Part shown: in pieces, positions 1-6,614 of the stretch
Layout: each line of letters begins with the position of its first letter
How positions within the stretch are numbered: the stretch's first letter is position 1
Assembly: GCA_021151695.1 (NCBI GenBank)
Contig: JAGKWU010000019.1
Span: 1-64,000, forward strand
Direction of reading: 5' to 3'
Length of the DNA: 64,000 bases
Source of the DNA: Cellvibrionaceae bacterium
GTDB taxonomy: Bacteria; Pseudomonadota; Gammaproteobacteria; Pseudomonadales; Cellvibrionaceae
Position numbers and translations under genes: made by a program
The notes under the pieces: model-generated
Databases searched by the model: none
The model's input: only the letters and a program-made list of their open reading frames with translations
What the model was told of the DNA's origin: nothing

Positions 1-37
1 GTGGGCGGTAAAAATATCCGCATTGTGAGAGTAAATT

Positions 38-343
38 ATGGACAATATTACCCATCTGGTGCACGGCACCAAATCAACCTGCAATATCACCCTCGACGAC
101 TATCAACACGCTTTTTACCTACAAAGCAGCATCAACATCATCGCGCCCGATGGAAAACTTTTGCAGCATATAGGTTACGAAGTAGAGAAAGACGCAAAGC
201 ACCAGCTACGGGAAGATGTTCACCTGGTCAGCTGCCTGCTAAGCAACATCCACCACGATCTGGATTTACCCCAACAAGCACTTTATGGCCTCTCGGATTT
301 GATGTACCGGGTGCAGGAGTTTTGTGATAAGAATTTAGGGTGA
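38..343 (+). CDS. Hypothetical protein, 101 aa
   Basis: This is a small soluble protein with no signal peptide, membrane segment or motif that I recognise. It is acidic and His-rich in its C-terminal half. The start is the ATG at 38; there is no clear Shine-Dalgarno sequence in front of it, only a purine stretch (gtgagag), so the start is uncertain. A perfect stem-loop lies 8 bp after the stop codon, which supports this being a real transcribed gene. It points toward the minus-strand cassette genes that follow and probably marks the chromosomal edge of that island. Function unknown. Confidence 0.5.
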   Translation: MDNITHLVHGTKSTCNITLDDYQHAFYLQSSINIIAPDGKLLQHIGYEVEKDAKHQLREDVHLVSCLLSNIHHDLDLPQQALYGLSDLMYRVQEFCDKNLG

Positions 344-350
344 GGATGGG

Positions 351-372
351 AAAGCGGCCGCGAGGCCGCTTT
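351..372 (+). terminator. Stem-loop terminator after the first gene
   Basis: A perfect 9-bp inverted repeat (aaagcggcc / ggccgcttt) encloses a GCGA tetraloop of the stable GNRA type. It starts 8 bp after the stop codon at 343. The T-run is short (ttt, then gtat), so termination may be weak. Confidence 0.6.
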
Positions 373-439
373 GTATATTGAGGGTCAGTTATCGGCCAAA
401 TGCGGACCTTGGAGGAAGAATACTCAGCAAGAAAAAAGA

Positions 440-488
440 TAATTTTGCCGCCACATTCCCTATTTTTTACCGCAGTCGCTTGTTATAT
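440..488 (-). repeat. attC half-site at the distal edge of the cassette cluster
   Basis: Immediately after the stop codon of the SEFIR gene (491) the minus strand reads ATATAAC, then AAGCGACTGCGG and an A-rich tract. This matches the left half of the site after the 224-aa gene (AAGCGACTGTGGC, also followed by an A-rich tract). No matching right half (a TAAC-type core on the plus strand) is present between 343 and 481, so the site looks truncated. This probably marks the end of the array. Confidence 0.5.
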
Positions 489-490
489 CT

Positions 491-1927
491 TTACGGCAAT
501 GTGCTTAAGCTTTCGTAACCCAACAAAGCGGAAGGACTAAAAGACTCAAACTCCCATCTTGGCAGCTTTCTGCGGTCTTGTTTATAAGACTCTAAAAGAT
601 CAGTCAAATCGCTGGGTGACTCAATGCCTAGAAGGGCCTTAACTCTATCAAAATATCTTTTGGACTTTGCGCGAGCAAATATTTCAAAAGAACTACCATA
701 GTGACCTAAATACAGAAGTGTTTCAGGCCACCAACGGTTATAGTCATCGCTTGCAGCTATCTCAGCACGCATAAAAGCGACAAAGTCCGCTTGCATTAAA
801 TACCTAAAATCCAAGCCAGTTCCATGACACCGCTCTTTTAACAGATCTGCTCGCAGTGACAATCTTCTTGTTTTTAACCGCTCATTCCTATGCCTAAGCG
901 ACTCCATATACTGCCGGATATTTTGGAAGCCAATCATGGTATCCCTACCATATTCAGAACGACCACCAACAAAATACTGCTGCAATAACAATGGCGCAGC
1001 CAGCTCAAAACGCTCGTACTTTAGTAAAACAGCAAGCGTGTACAGAAAAATCTCGTGAACTATAAATTTATAGTTATCGAAATCCCAGCGATTGTGGGAC
1101 GTTATATGCTCTGGCCTATCCATATATGGTATTAGGCTTTCAATAAAACGGTGAATTCGTTCAGCAAACTCAGGTATTGGTTTGTATTGAGCGACCGCTA
1201 TCAATAGTTGAACATACTCGTTTCTAGAAGGTATAAATGACTCTATGTTTGATAAAATTGCATCATCAATTTCACCCTCTACGTCATGAACACGAAAACG
1301 TTCTAGGTTTTCCGAGAACAAGCTCAAGTACTCATCGAAGCAGCCCGAAGCTGTAGATTTATCGTTCTTTATGGCATCTATAGAACGCTTAAAAGCAGAT
1401 GAGGTGCCAAGTGAGACTGACTCACTTTCCTCTAAAAAGCTGGGCTTCTTCCCAACCGCAGGCTTTACATAAAGTGGCTTGTTGTAAATCCATCTTAGTA
1501 ATTTTTCAAAATTATCTGCGTATCCATCTGGTTCGCTTAGGTCAATATAAATTCTGGACTTATAGTAAGTTGGCAAGTGTGCTTTGCCGTTTTCATCTCT
1601 CTCTGTAACTACAACGACGAACTTATCTTGTTCTTGCTTTTCATAAACTTCACGGGAAATAATTTGTGTCTCAGTGCCCACGCCGCCGCTTCTTCCATCT
1701 GCTTTTTCTGCATAAGTTCTATCTGAGATTATTGCGACCTTATTAATTTCTGGGTCAGTTACCATCTTTTCCATGAAAGCATAAGCATCGTGGCCTTCCT
1801 TTAGATCCCACTTGTCTAAAATGACATCCACACCAGATTCAGTCAGTTCGGTTGCTATCTGAAGAATAAGTTGTTCGTGATCGTGATTTGACCAACTGTA
1901 AGATATAAATAACTTCGGATTACTCAA
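491..1927 (-). CDS. SEFIR/TIR-like domain protein, 478 aa, cassette-borne
   Basis: Residues 5-150 look like a SEFIR/TIR-type domain: a FISYSW strand motif at 7-12, DKWDLKEGHD at 38-47, an ISDRTYAEKADGR segment at 67-79 and GVGTE at 82-86. The remaining 300 residues are mostly helical and I do not recognise them. SEFIR and TIR domains mediate protein-protein signalling, and bacterial TIR relatives can be NAD-cleaving effectors of anti-phage systems; a defence role here is inference. The start is TTG at 1927, chosen because an AAGGA Shine-Dalgarno sits 7 bases upstream and an in-frame stop lies seven codons further up with no other start between. The stop codon abuts an attC half-site, so this is a cassette gene. 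No partner effector gene is adjacent. Confidence 0.75.
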   Translation of the reverse strand: MSNPKLFISYSWSNHDHEQLILQIATELTESGVDVILDKWDLKEGHDAYAFMEKMVTDPEINKVAIISDRTYAEKADGRSGGVGTETQIISREVYEKQEQDKFVVVVTERDENGKAHLPTYYKSRIYIDLSEPDGYADNFEKLLRWIYNKPLYVKPAVGKKPSFLEESESVSLGTSSAFKRSIDAIKNDKSTASGCFDEYLSLFSENLERFRVHDVEGEIDDAILSNIESFIPSRNEYVQLLIAVAQYKPIPEFAERIHRFIESLIPYMDRPEHITSHNRWDFDNYKFIVHEIFLYTLAVLLKYERFELAAPLLLQQYFVGGRSEYGRDTMIGFQNIRQYMESLRHRNERLKTRRLSLRADLLKERCHGTGLDFRYLMQADFVAFMRAEIAASDDYNRWWPETLLYLGHYGSSFEIFARAKSKRYFDRVKALLGIESPSDLTDLLESYKQDRRKLPRWEFESFSPSALLGYESLSTLP

Positions 1928-1949
1928 TTCTTCGTTCCTTACTGATTAG

Positions 1950-2103
1950 GTATAACGTTGGAGTTAAGGGCGGGTTTTTGGCGCATGCCAAAAACGTCGC
2001 TATGTCCACTCCCCCATTAATGAAGGACATATATAATTGTATTAAATTGTCGATTTGTTCGATTGTAAAGCAAATTATCGGTCTTAAAGTCACATAGTTA
2101 GAA
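1950..2103 (-). repeat. attC-like recombination site upstream of the SEFIR gene
   Basis: Read on the minus strand, the site runs from TTCTAAC (2103-2097) to GTTATAC (1956-1950), about 154 bp. The arms are imperfectly complementary: TAAC..GACTTTAAGACC on the left against the reverse complement of GCCCTTAACTCCAACGTTA on the right. Internal hairpins are present, including ATGTCC/GGACAT (2002-2030) and GTTTTTGGC/GCCAAAAAC (1974-1994). A 63-codon open frame across this interval is best explained as a by-product of the site. Confidence 0.5.
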
Positions 2104-2107
2104 CGTT

Positions 2108-2178
2108 TCAAAAAGGGGACGGTGAGTTTTTTAATTGATCAAGTTGATTGCTATTAACCCCCTCCGTCCCCTTTTTGA
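2108..2178. repeat. REP-like palindrome inside the cassette junction
   Basis: Fifteen-base perfect inverted arms (tcaaaaaggggacgg at 2108-2122, ccgtcccctttttga at 2164-2178) enclose a 41-bp AT-rich spacer. A/T followed by GGGGAC arms of this kind are typical of REP-like palindromes mobilised by Y1-type (RAYT) transposases; that comparison is from general knowledge. No such transposase is present in the window. The element lies between the attC half-site following the 224-aa gene (2188-2216) and the next attC, and seems to have split the junction. Confidence 0.55.
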
Positions 2179-2210
2179 TACAGGTATTGATTTTTTGCCA
2201 CAGTCGCTTG

Positions 2211-2885
2211 TTAGATTGCTTCTGGTAACCAATCGGGATTAATTGTTATTTCATCAGTGTTAATTTTGCTGCGAAGAATTGCAAAGTTTTCTAATGCTTT
2301 TAATAAAGAATCTTCGGATATACTATTGGCGAGGGATATATAATTATCAAGATTTTTCCCTGAAAGACCAATTGTAGTAATTTTTATTTTACCTTGAATT
2401 TTCCCCATTTTTGCGGCAAAGCCAACAGCGAATACACTTGACAAATCAGCGTCAGAAGAAAAATTAGTTATTTCAGCATCTAGCCTCAACAAATAACCGA
2501 TATTTCCAGATTTTTCTCCGACCTTAGCTGTCATGTAACGGCCATAATCAATTAAAACTCTAACAGATTTAGTTTCAGCGCTAGCTTTCCCAAATATTCC
2601 AGATGCTTTTCCAGAAGCGTCAATAGACAAGAACCTTGATTCTGCAACTGCGATATTTAAAGCATCTACAAATTGTGGTTTTAGTAGGAGCAAAGATTTT
2701 CCTTTGGCCGAATCCTTTTCTAGATCAAATGCCTCTTCCATATCAACTCGTTTAATCATGTCATAACTTTTTGTAGGCACCAGCTTTTCGATATCTACTT
2801 TTTTTGGAACGCCTTCTGCATGAGCAATAGCAGAAAATAAAACAGATAAATAGACGAAGACGCAGACTTTTCTTAGTGCTTTCAT
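2211..2885 (-). CDS. Secreted hypothetical protein, 224 aa, cassette-borne
   Basis: The N-terminus is a typical Sec signal peptide: basic MKALRKV, a hydrophobic core, and AHA-E as a probable signal peptidase I site near residue 23. The mature protein alternates predicted strands and charged loops and contains two cysteine-free halves; I recognise no domain. The start is well supported by GGAG seven bases before the ATG. The TAA stop is part of the attC core ATCTAAC (2216-2210), the classical way a cassette gene ends. A periplasmic or exported role can be inferred from the signal peptide only. Confidence 0.65.
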   Translation of the reverse strand: MKALRKVCVFVYLSVLFSAIAHAEGVPKKVDIEKLVPTKSYDMIKRVDMEEAFDLEKDSAKGKSLLLLKPQFVDALNIAVAESRFLSIDASGKASGIFGKASAETKSVRVLIDYGRYMTAKVGEKSGNIGYLLRLDAEITNFSSDADLSSVFAVGFAAKMGKIQGKIKITTIGLSGKNLDNYISLANSISEDSLLKALENFAILRSKINTDEITINPDWLPEAI

Positions 2886-2935
2886 TTTAAATCTCCATTT
2901 TTAATTTAACTTGCGATAATTATGATTATTGGTAA

Positions 2936-3047
2936 ATCTAACGCTAAGCTCAGCCGCAGTTTGTAAGTTGGTTTTTTGTGGAAACCTTTTGCGTAGCAAA
3001 AAACTGTCGAGCGCACGAAGTGCGCGTTGCTGGAGCGCCTTGTTAGC
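2936..3047 (-). repeat. attC site between the 85-aa and 224-aa cassettes
   Basis: This is the clearest attC in the window. On the minus strand it runs from GCTAACA (3047-3041) to GTTAGAT (2942-2936), 112 bp, and the latter fits the GTTRRRY consensus. The outer arms pair as TAACAAGGCGCTCCAGC against the reverse complement of GCTGAGCTTAGCGTTA. Internal hairpins are visible, for example GCGCAC/GTGCGC around 3011-3026 and TTTTGCGTAGCAAAA near 2988-3002. The stop codon of the 85-aa gene lies 4 bp before it. Confidence 0.7.
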
Positions 3048-3050
3048 ATT

Positions 3051-3308
3051 TTAATTTTTAATAATGGTTCCGAGCTTATAGCTTTCACTGGTAAAAGGTG
3101 TAAATGTAAAAACCTCTTCACCTACAATTTTTAGGCCATTAAAAAGGAAGATCTTTACATTTCCTTCAGTTTTCCATTCAATTGATTGTGGATTATTTTC
3201 ACCTTTAGAATTGACTATTTGATAAATAGATTGCTCTGCATTTTTTAAAATGCATGTGTATGTTTTAAGACCGCCCTCTGTTTTCACAGAAACTTCTTGC
3301 ATTTCCAT
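3051..3308 (-). CDS. Hypothetical protein, 85 aa, cassette-borne
   Basis: This short protein is rich in beta-type residues (KTYTCILKN, VKIFLFNG, EVFTFTPF) and has no signal peptide or known motif. I chose the ATG at 3308 because GAGGAG lies four bases upstream. A second ATG two codons later (3302) has a 10-base spacing and is also possible, while the in-frame TTG at 3320 overlaps the Shine-Dalgarno and is unlikely. It is followed at once by the attC at 2936-3047. About 55 bp upstream is the end of a start-less reading frame, so the two may be in one cassette. Function unknown. Confidence 0.55.
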   Translation of the reverse strand: MEMQEVSVKTEGGLKTYTCILKNAEQSIYQIVNSKGENNPQSIEWKTEGNVKIFLFNGLKIVGEEVFTFTPFTSESYKLGTIIKN

Positions 3309-3363
3309 ACTGCTCCTCAATGAATAAGATTTTGATGCTATGCGATTGATTTTCGACTATTTT

Positions 3364-3543
3364 TCAGTCAACTTTCTCGCGCCCAAGAATTTTTTGTACG
3401 TCATTTAGTTTTTCCTTCCATACATCAATTTCTTGCACGGAGCTGTAACTAACCAGATGATCGGGGCTTGCATTTTCATATCGGCGCTCAATCGTAACAA
3501 TGCCGCCAGCAGCAACTAAGTCTCTGGCCTGTGAATGATGGAG
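3364..3543 (-). pseudogene. Reading frame without start codon in a cassette, about 59 codons
   Basis: An open frame begins inside the attC core at 3543 and ends at the TGA at 3364-3366. Its translation (…RDLVAAGGIVTIERRYE… to …QKILGREKVD) looks like real protein: balanced charged and hydrophobic residues, no low complexity. There is no ATG, GTG or TTG near the beginning; the frame starts LHHSQARDL right after the attC core. The only conventional start is a GTG more than halfway through. I read it as the 3' part of a cassette gene that lost its start, or one that needs a non-standard start. It shares its cassette with the 85-aa gene. Confidence 0.35.
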
Positions 3544-3708
3544 CTAACGATTGTGTTTTGGCCCAACGTCAGGGAATCAGTAATGTCGGTGATGCAGATT
3601 TTTAGTTCAACGATTCTCAATTGTAATTTCCTTGTTTTGGTTAAATGGAACGATTGATAAAAACTGTCCAGCACACGAAGTGTGCGGGTTGATAACACTT
3701 TGTTATGT
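3542..3708 (-). repeat. attC-like site upstream of the start-less frame
   Basis: On the minus strand it extends from a CATAAC core (3708-3702) to GTTAGCT (3548-3542), 167 bp. The arms match well: TAACAAAGTGTTATCAACCC against TAACGATTGTGTTTTGGCCC from the other end. The segment with CGCACACTTCGTGTGC and GGACAGTTTTT resembles the corresponding part of the site at 2936-3047, which supports both as members of one family of attC sites. Confidence 0.55.
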
Positions 3709-3718
3709 ATGAATGTGC

Positions 3719-3967
3719 TTAGGTAGATAGGTGTGAAACAACGCTGCCGACCCCAATAGCCCATGATGTTTCAAAAATAGAGCTTAGAAATACACGAGTA
3801 CGAGCAGTTAATGTTTTAACCATAGATTTCTCCTTAATGTTGAGATGGCCCGATGGAGCCAAGTTAATACTTACATAACGCAACAAGACCAGCAGAAGAG
3901 CTATGGAGCCAACAAGCGTCACGGGGGTTGTCAGGCCCCCACCTATTACCCCTATCGGCCTAAACAC
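3719..3967 (-). CDS. Small cassette gene, possibly membrane protein, 82 aa or 34 aa
   Basis: Two starts are possible in one frame. The full frame begins with GTG at 3967, one base after AAGGAG, which is unusually close; it would give an 82-aa protein with one hydrophobic segment (TLVGSIALLLVLL, residues 17-29). An internal ATG at 3823 has an ideal AAGGAG six bases upstream and gives a 34-aa protein beginning MVKTLTARTR. Both could be translated. The stop lies 11 bp before the attC at 3542-3708, the expected place for a cassette gene. Function unknown. Confidence 0.4.
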   Translation of the reverse strand: MFRPIGVIGGGLTTPVTLVGSIALLLVLLRYVSINLAPSGHLNIKEKSMVKTLTARTRVFLSSIFETSWAIGVGSVVSHLST

Positions 3968-3976
3968 ACTCCTTCA

Positions 3977-4032
3977 ACATAACATTTGTATACTGCGCAT
4001 GCGCGTTATATCCCCTAACTACGTCGTTAGAA
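3977..4032 (-). repeat. Possible short attC at the proximal end of the cluster
   Basis: On the minus strand TTCTAAC (4032-4026) and GTTATGT (3983-3977) bound a 56-bp segment whose arms partly match (TAACGACGTA against TAACATTTGTA). The following gene's Shine-Dalgarno starts directly after it, as in other cassettes. The segment also carries one copy of a 13-bp direct repeat (gcatgcgcgttat at 3997-4009, again at 4103-4115). The arms are short, so this is tentative. Confidence 0.3.
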
Positions 4033-4775
4033 AAGCTCCCTAATTATTTAATCCCATTATGTTTATTAGAAAATTTCTTATTTCCTCGAAAAAACAAAAT
4101 GAGCATGCGCGTTATCCAACCAGTCGGATGCGTAATATCATTCCCGCCCTGCTCGTAGTTTATTGACTATAAAGAGTTAATTTTCACGTGCGCGGAGTTT
4201 TTGAGCATGTACAGATGATAAACGCGCACGTTATTTGTCTTATTTCTTAATACACTGTATATAACAACAGATTTATTACTTAGATATCTATACCTATCAA
4301 AAGTGAAAATTTCTCTGGCCACTGTTGGCCTCACTAATCCATTGCGAGAGTCCGCTTTAGGCACACAGCAGACCTGTTAAAAACAGCTATCAAATTTGAG
4401 GGGCGATTCTGAAAGGAGTTACAAGGAGGGACGCATCACTACTACCCTAACCCAGCACCCACCATCTCCTGACACTCGCGCCGATTGCTTAAAAGCAGCC
4501 TATAGAATAGGCGCAATAATCACCTTGTCAATGCCGCTTCGCTTATGGGAATCTTTGGGATAATTGGTCACGTTGTTTCTGCCGCCAAATATTATTTATT
4601 TCGCTGAAGTTGCAAGAAGTTGAATATTTTTATTGCGTAATTTTTAAGGCTTAAGCTTTGCAGCGAAAACAAAAACTAGCGGCTAATTGCAAACCACGCC
4701 TGTGACACCGACAATCCATTACTTTAGCTTTCCGAGAATATTGTTATCGGACGATTTGAATAGCCAGCTCATTCA
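4033..4775. other. Gene-poor stretch between cassette cluster and lipoprotein gene
   Basis: About 740 bp with no convincing gene. A 65-codon minus-strand frame at 4167-4364 and a 69-codon plus-strand frame at 4687-4896 have no ribosome-binding site or recognisable protein features. The interval holds the second copy of the 13-bp repeat (4103-4115) and a few GCGCAC-rich half palindromes near 4180 and 4225. No integrase or attI-like sequence was recognised. Confidence 0.5.
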
Positions 4776-5324
4776 TTATTTTTTCGCCGCAACTTCTGGC
4801 TTCACTGTTTCAGCCGCAAAGGCTGCTAGAATATTTTTGGTCACAAGATCGAATTGCCTGGAGAGTTCTTTTCCATCGATAGCGCCGTTCATGTAGAACT
4901 GGCATAGAGAATAGGTAGCAGTGCGGTATACATCCAAAAGTGCCGTGCGCTGTCCCAAGGTTGTTATTGTTTCTACCACTTTGTTTTTAATGTCTGCTTT
5001 AATTTCTTCCTTGTCTTCACTGGTTAGATTCTTACTGCCACTCAGAATTGCGGAACGGTCTATATCAAATGCTTTGGCAACCTCTGGCGGCGGCTCTGCG
5101 CAATACAAGACTCTGGTAGCAACAATGCCCTTCTCATCGGCCTCTGTACGCAAGCCCACAACCACATTTCTCTTTTCGGCACTCAAGGCAACGGCGGTAA
5201 TAGAGTTTTTATCTCCCACCTCCACCTTTTCTACACGCACCGGGTCTCGCCCTATAGCTTCAAAGGTACTAACACAACCAGACACTAGAGGCATAACTGA
5301 GATAATCAGAATTTCCTTACGCAT
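4776..5324 (-). CDS. Putative lipoprotein, 182 aa
   Basis: The N-terminus is a lipoprotein signal: a short hydrophobic stretch and the lipobox LVSG-C with the lipidated cysteine at residue 17. The mature part has a charged, helical middle (about 90-115, rich in Glu and Lys) and a Cys-containing segment around 75 and 140. The C-terminus ends in a Lys-rich tail. A GAGGG-like Shine-Dalgarno precedes the ATG at 5324. I recognise no family. It stands alone between the cassette island and pldA, and its base composition is closer to the core chromosome than to the cassettes. Confidence 0.65.
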   Translation of the reverse strand: MRKEILIISVMPLVSGCVSTFEAIGRDPVRVEKVEVGDKNSITAVALSAEKRNVVVGLRTEADEKGIVATRVLYCAEPPPEVAKAFDIDRSAILSGSKNLTSEDKEEIKADIKNKVVETITTLGQRTALLDVYRTATYSLCQFYMNGAIDGKELSRQFDLVTKNILAAFAAETVKPEVAAKK

Positions 5325-5388
5325 GATGCCCTCTCTAATGTAATCAGGTATTTAACAAGCAGCCTAAATTAACCAGAAAGCCATCACA

Positions 5389-5404
5389 CCCCCCAATTGG
5401 GGGG
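5389..5404. repeat. Perfect 16-bp palindrome CCCCCCAATTGGGGGG
   Basis: Six C, AATT, six G form a perfect palindrome between pldA and the lipoprotein gene, 65 bp upstream of the lipoprotein start. It could be a protein-binding site or part of a hairpin; there is no T-run, so a terminator is less likely. Confidence 0.45.
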
Positions 5405-5479
5405 AGAAGTGGGAAATTGATTTTAATTAGCCAGGTGCAATGAAATTTTATTATTCGAGACACTCAGTGTGACGGAAAA

Positions 5480-6610
5480 CTAAAACAAATCTGTAAACGT
5501 AATCCCCAAGCCGACCACCTGTTGTTTTACTTGGTAGTCGATAAGGCTATGGCCGTAGCCATCGAAGTAGCTGAGGTAGCCGCGCATGGTTGATGTGAGC
5601 GGAAAGGTCCAGCCTAACTCTACAGCGCCGCGGTTGTCGCTTTTGAGATTGTTGCGCAGTTCTATGCTGAAGATATCTGATTTGTGCCTGTAGGCGCCGG
5701 TGAATTGGAAGTGGCCCATGTAGTGATCTATATCCGGGTTGTCGTCGCCGTCGGGATCGCCGGGGTAGCGGGAGCGATCTTCCGGCAACCTGTACCAAGG
5801 CGCTATGGCGAAGCCGACATTTTCGCCTTCGAATACTGAATTGAAGATGATACGGTTCCAGCTTCGCGAGAGCACCCCGCTCTGCCCATTGGATTGATGA
5901 GTCAGGCTGATTTCGTTGAGCAAATTGCGAAAGCCAAAAATTTCGAGATCGTTATTAAAACTGAGAATTAATTCGGGTTGGTGATTGGTTTCGCGAAAAG
6001 GCGCGGAGGTTTTACGGTTGTACACCTGCCAGAAGGAATGATTGGTGTAGCCAAAGAACAGGTGGCCGTTGTCACCCAACAGATTTTCGCGCAGCAGGAT
6101 TTTTACACTGAGCTGGAACTCGAACTCTGTATGGCGCAAATCGCGAAAGGCGGAACCTGTTTCGGATTCGTCTGCCGCTTCTGCTTCGCGATAGGGCTCA
6201 TTATTGGGTGAATCGACATAACTGATGGGCAAAATATAATTGCGTTTGTGCGGTGTGAGTACAAAGCGATTGGAGCGATTTAACGATTCCAGCGCTATGC
6301 GATCATTCAACAGGCGCACACCGGGAGCGGCGAGCGCCTCGGTGACTTCACCCGGTTTTGTGTCATCGGCTACCGGCTTGCTCAGCAACAGCGCGCAGGC
6401 TTCCTCGAGCCTTTTTACCGTCATGTTTTTTTCGGCAGTGAGCACACTGCGCTCAAGGCAAGCGCGCATTTGTTCTTGCGTGTAGCCAACCTCTTTCGCC
6501 AGAGCCGCCTGGGCCACAACACAAGCCGCAATACTTGCGATACGAAATGACCATTGATATTTACGCGGCCCTGTATTGCGTTTTGTTAATAAGACGAAAT
6601 GGCGATGCAT
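5480..6610 (-). CDS. pldA: Outer membrane phospholipase A (OMPLA)
   Basis: This is the calcium-dependent phospholipase A1 of the outer membrane, which hydrolyses phospholipids that reach the outer leaflet. The catalytic triad is visible in THQSNG and SWNR: His238, Ser240 and Asn252 (counted from the ATG at 6610), with the same spacing as His142, Ser144, Asn156 of the E. coli enzyme. Flanking signature segments GYTNHSFWQVYN and a C-terminal Phe (FTDLF) fit a 12-strand beta-barrel. A signal sequence ends near VAQAALA-KE. The N-terminal extension of about 100 residues before the barrel is longer than in enterobacteria. I prefer the ATG at 6610; an in-frame GTG at 6631 would overlap nhaA. It follows nhaA by 4 bp, so the two may be cotranscribed. 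Confidence 0.9.
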   Translation of the reverse strand: MHRHFVLLTKRNTGPRKYQWSFRIASIAACVVAQAALAKEVGYTQEQMRACLERSVLTAEKNMTVKRLEEACALLLSKPVADDTKPGEVTEALAAPGVRLLNDRIALESLNRSNRFVLTPHKRNYILPISYVDSPNNEPYREAEAADESETGSAFRDLRHTEFEFQLSVKILLRENLLGDNGHLFFGYTNHSFWQVYNRKTSAPFRETNHQPELILSFNNDLEIFGFRNLLNEISLTHQSNGQSGVLSRSWNRIIFNSVFEGENVGFAIAPWYRLPEDRSRYPGDPDGDDNPDIDHYMGHFQFTGAYRHKSDIFSIELRNNLKSDNRGAVELGWTFPLTSTMRGYLSYFDGYGHSLIDYQVKQQVVGLGITFTDLF

Positions 6611-6614
6611 GAAT

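Larger units (their letters stand above)
440..4032 (-). mobile_element. Integron gene-cassette cluster lacking an integrase (CALIN-like)
   Basis: Four or five small genes lie on the minus strand. Several are followed, at or within about 10 bp of their stop codons, by an imperfect palindrome that begins with a TAAC-type core and ends with a GTTAGAT, GTTATAC or GTTAGCT core. This is the layout of integron cassettes (gene plus attC). The half-site CAGTCGCTTGTTA recurs at about 472-484 and 2201-2213, and a CGCACTTCGTGCG-type arm recurs near 3015 and 3675. No integron integrase is encoded anywhere in the window, so this fits a cluster of attC sites lacking integrase. The stretch is visibly more AT-rich than the rest of the window. 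The boundaries are approximate. Confidence 0.65.

Noticed and set aside
1920..2111. Minus-strand 63-codon frame between the SEFIR and 224-aa genes
   Set aside because: It coincides with an attC-like palindrome and has no ribosome-binding site; better explained as recombination-site sequence.
3516..3764. Minus-strand 82-codon frame
   Set aside because: It spans the attC-like site 3542-3708 and overlaps a better small gene in another frame.
4167..4364. Minus-strand 65-codon frame in the gene-poor stretch
   Set aside because: No Shine-Dalgarno, no recognisable protein features, biased toward basic and aromatic residues of non-coding AT-rich sequence.
4921..5343. 140-codon plus-strand frame opposite the lipoprotein gene
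   Set aside because: The opposite strand has a lipobox and start signals; the plus-strand translation is Ser-rich antisense sequence.
5349..5365. TTTAACAAGCAGCC as a further attC core
   Set aside because: It is on the opposite orientation from the cassettes, no complementary arm was found nearby, and the adjacent gene ends on the other side.
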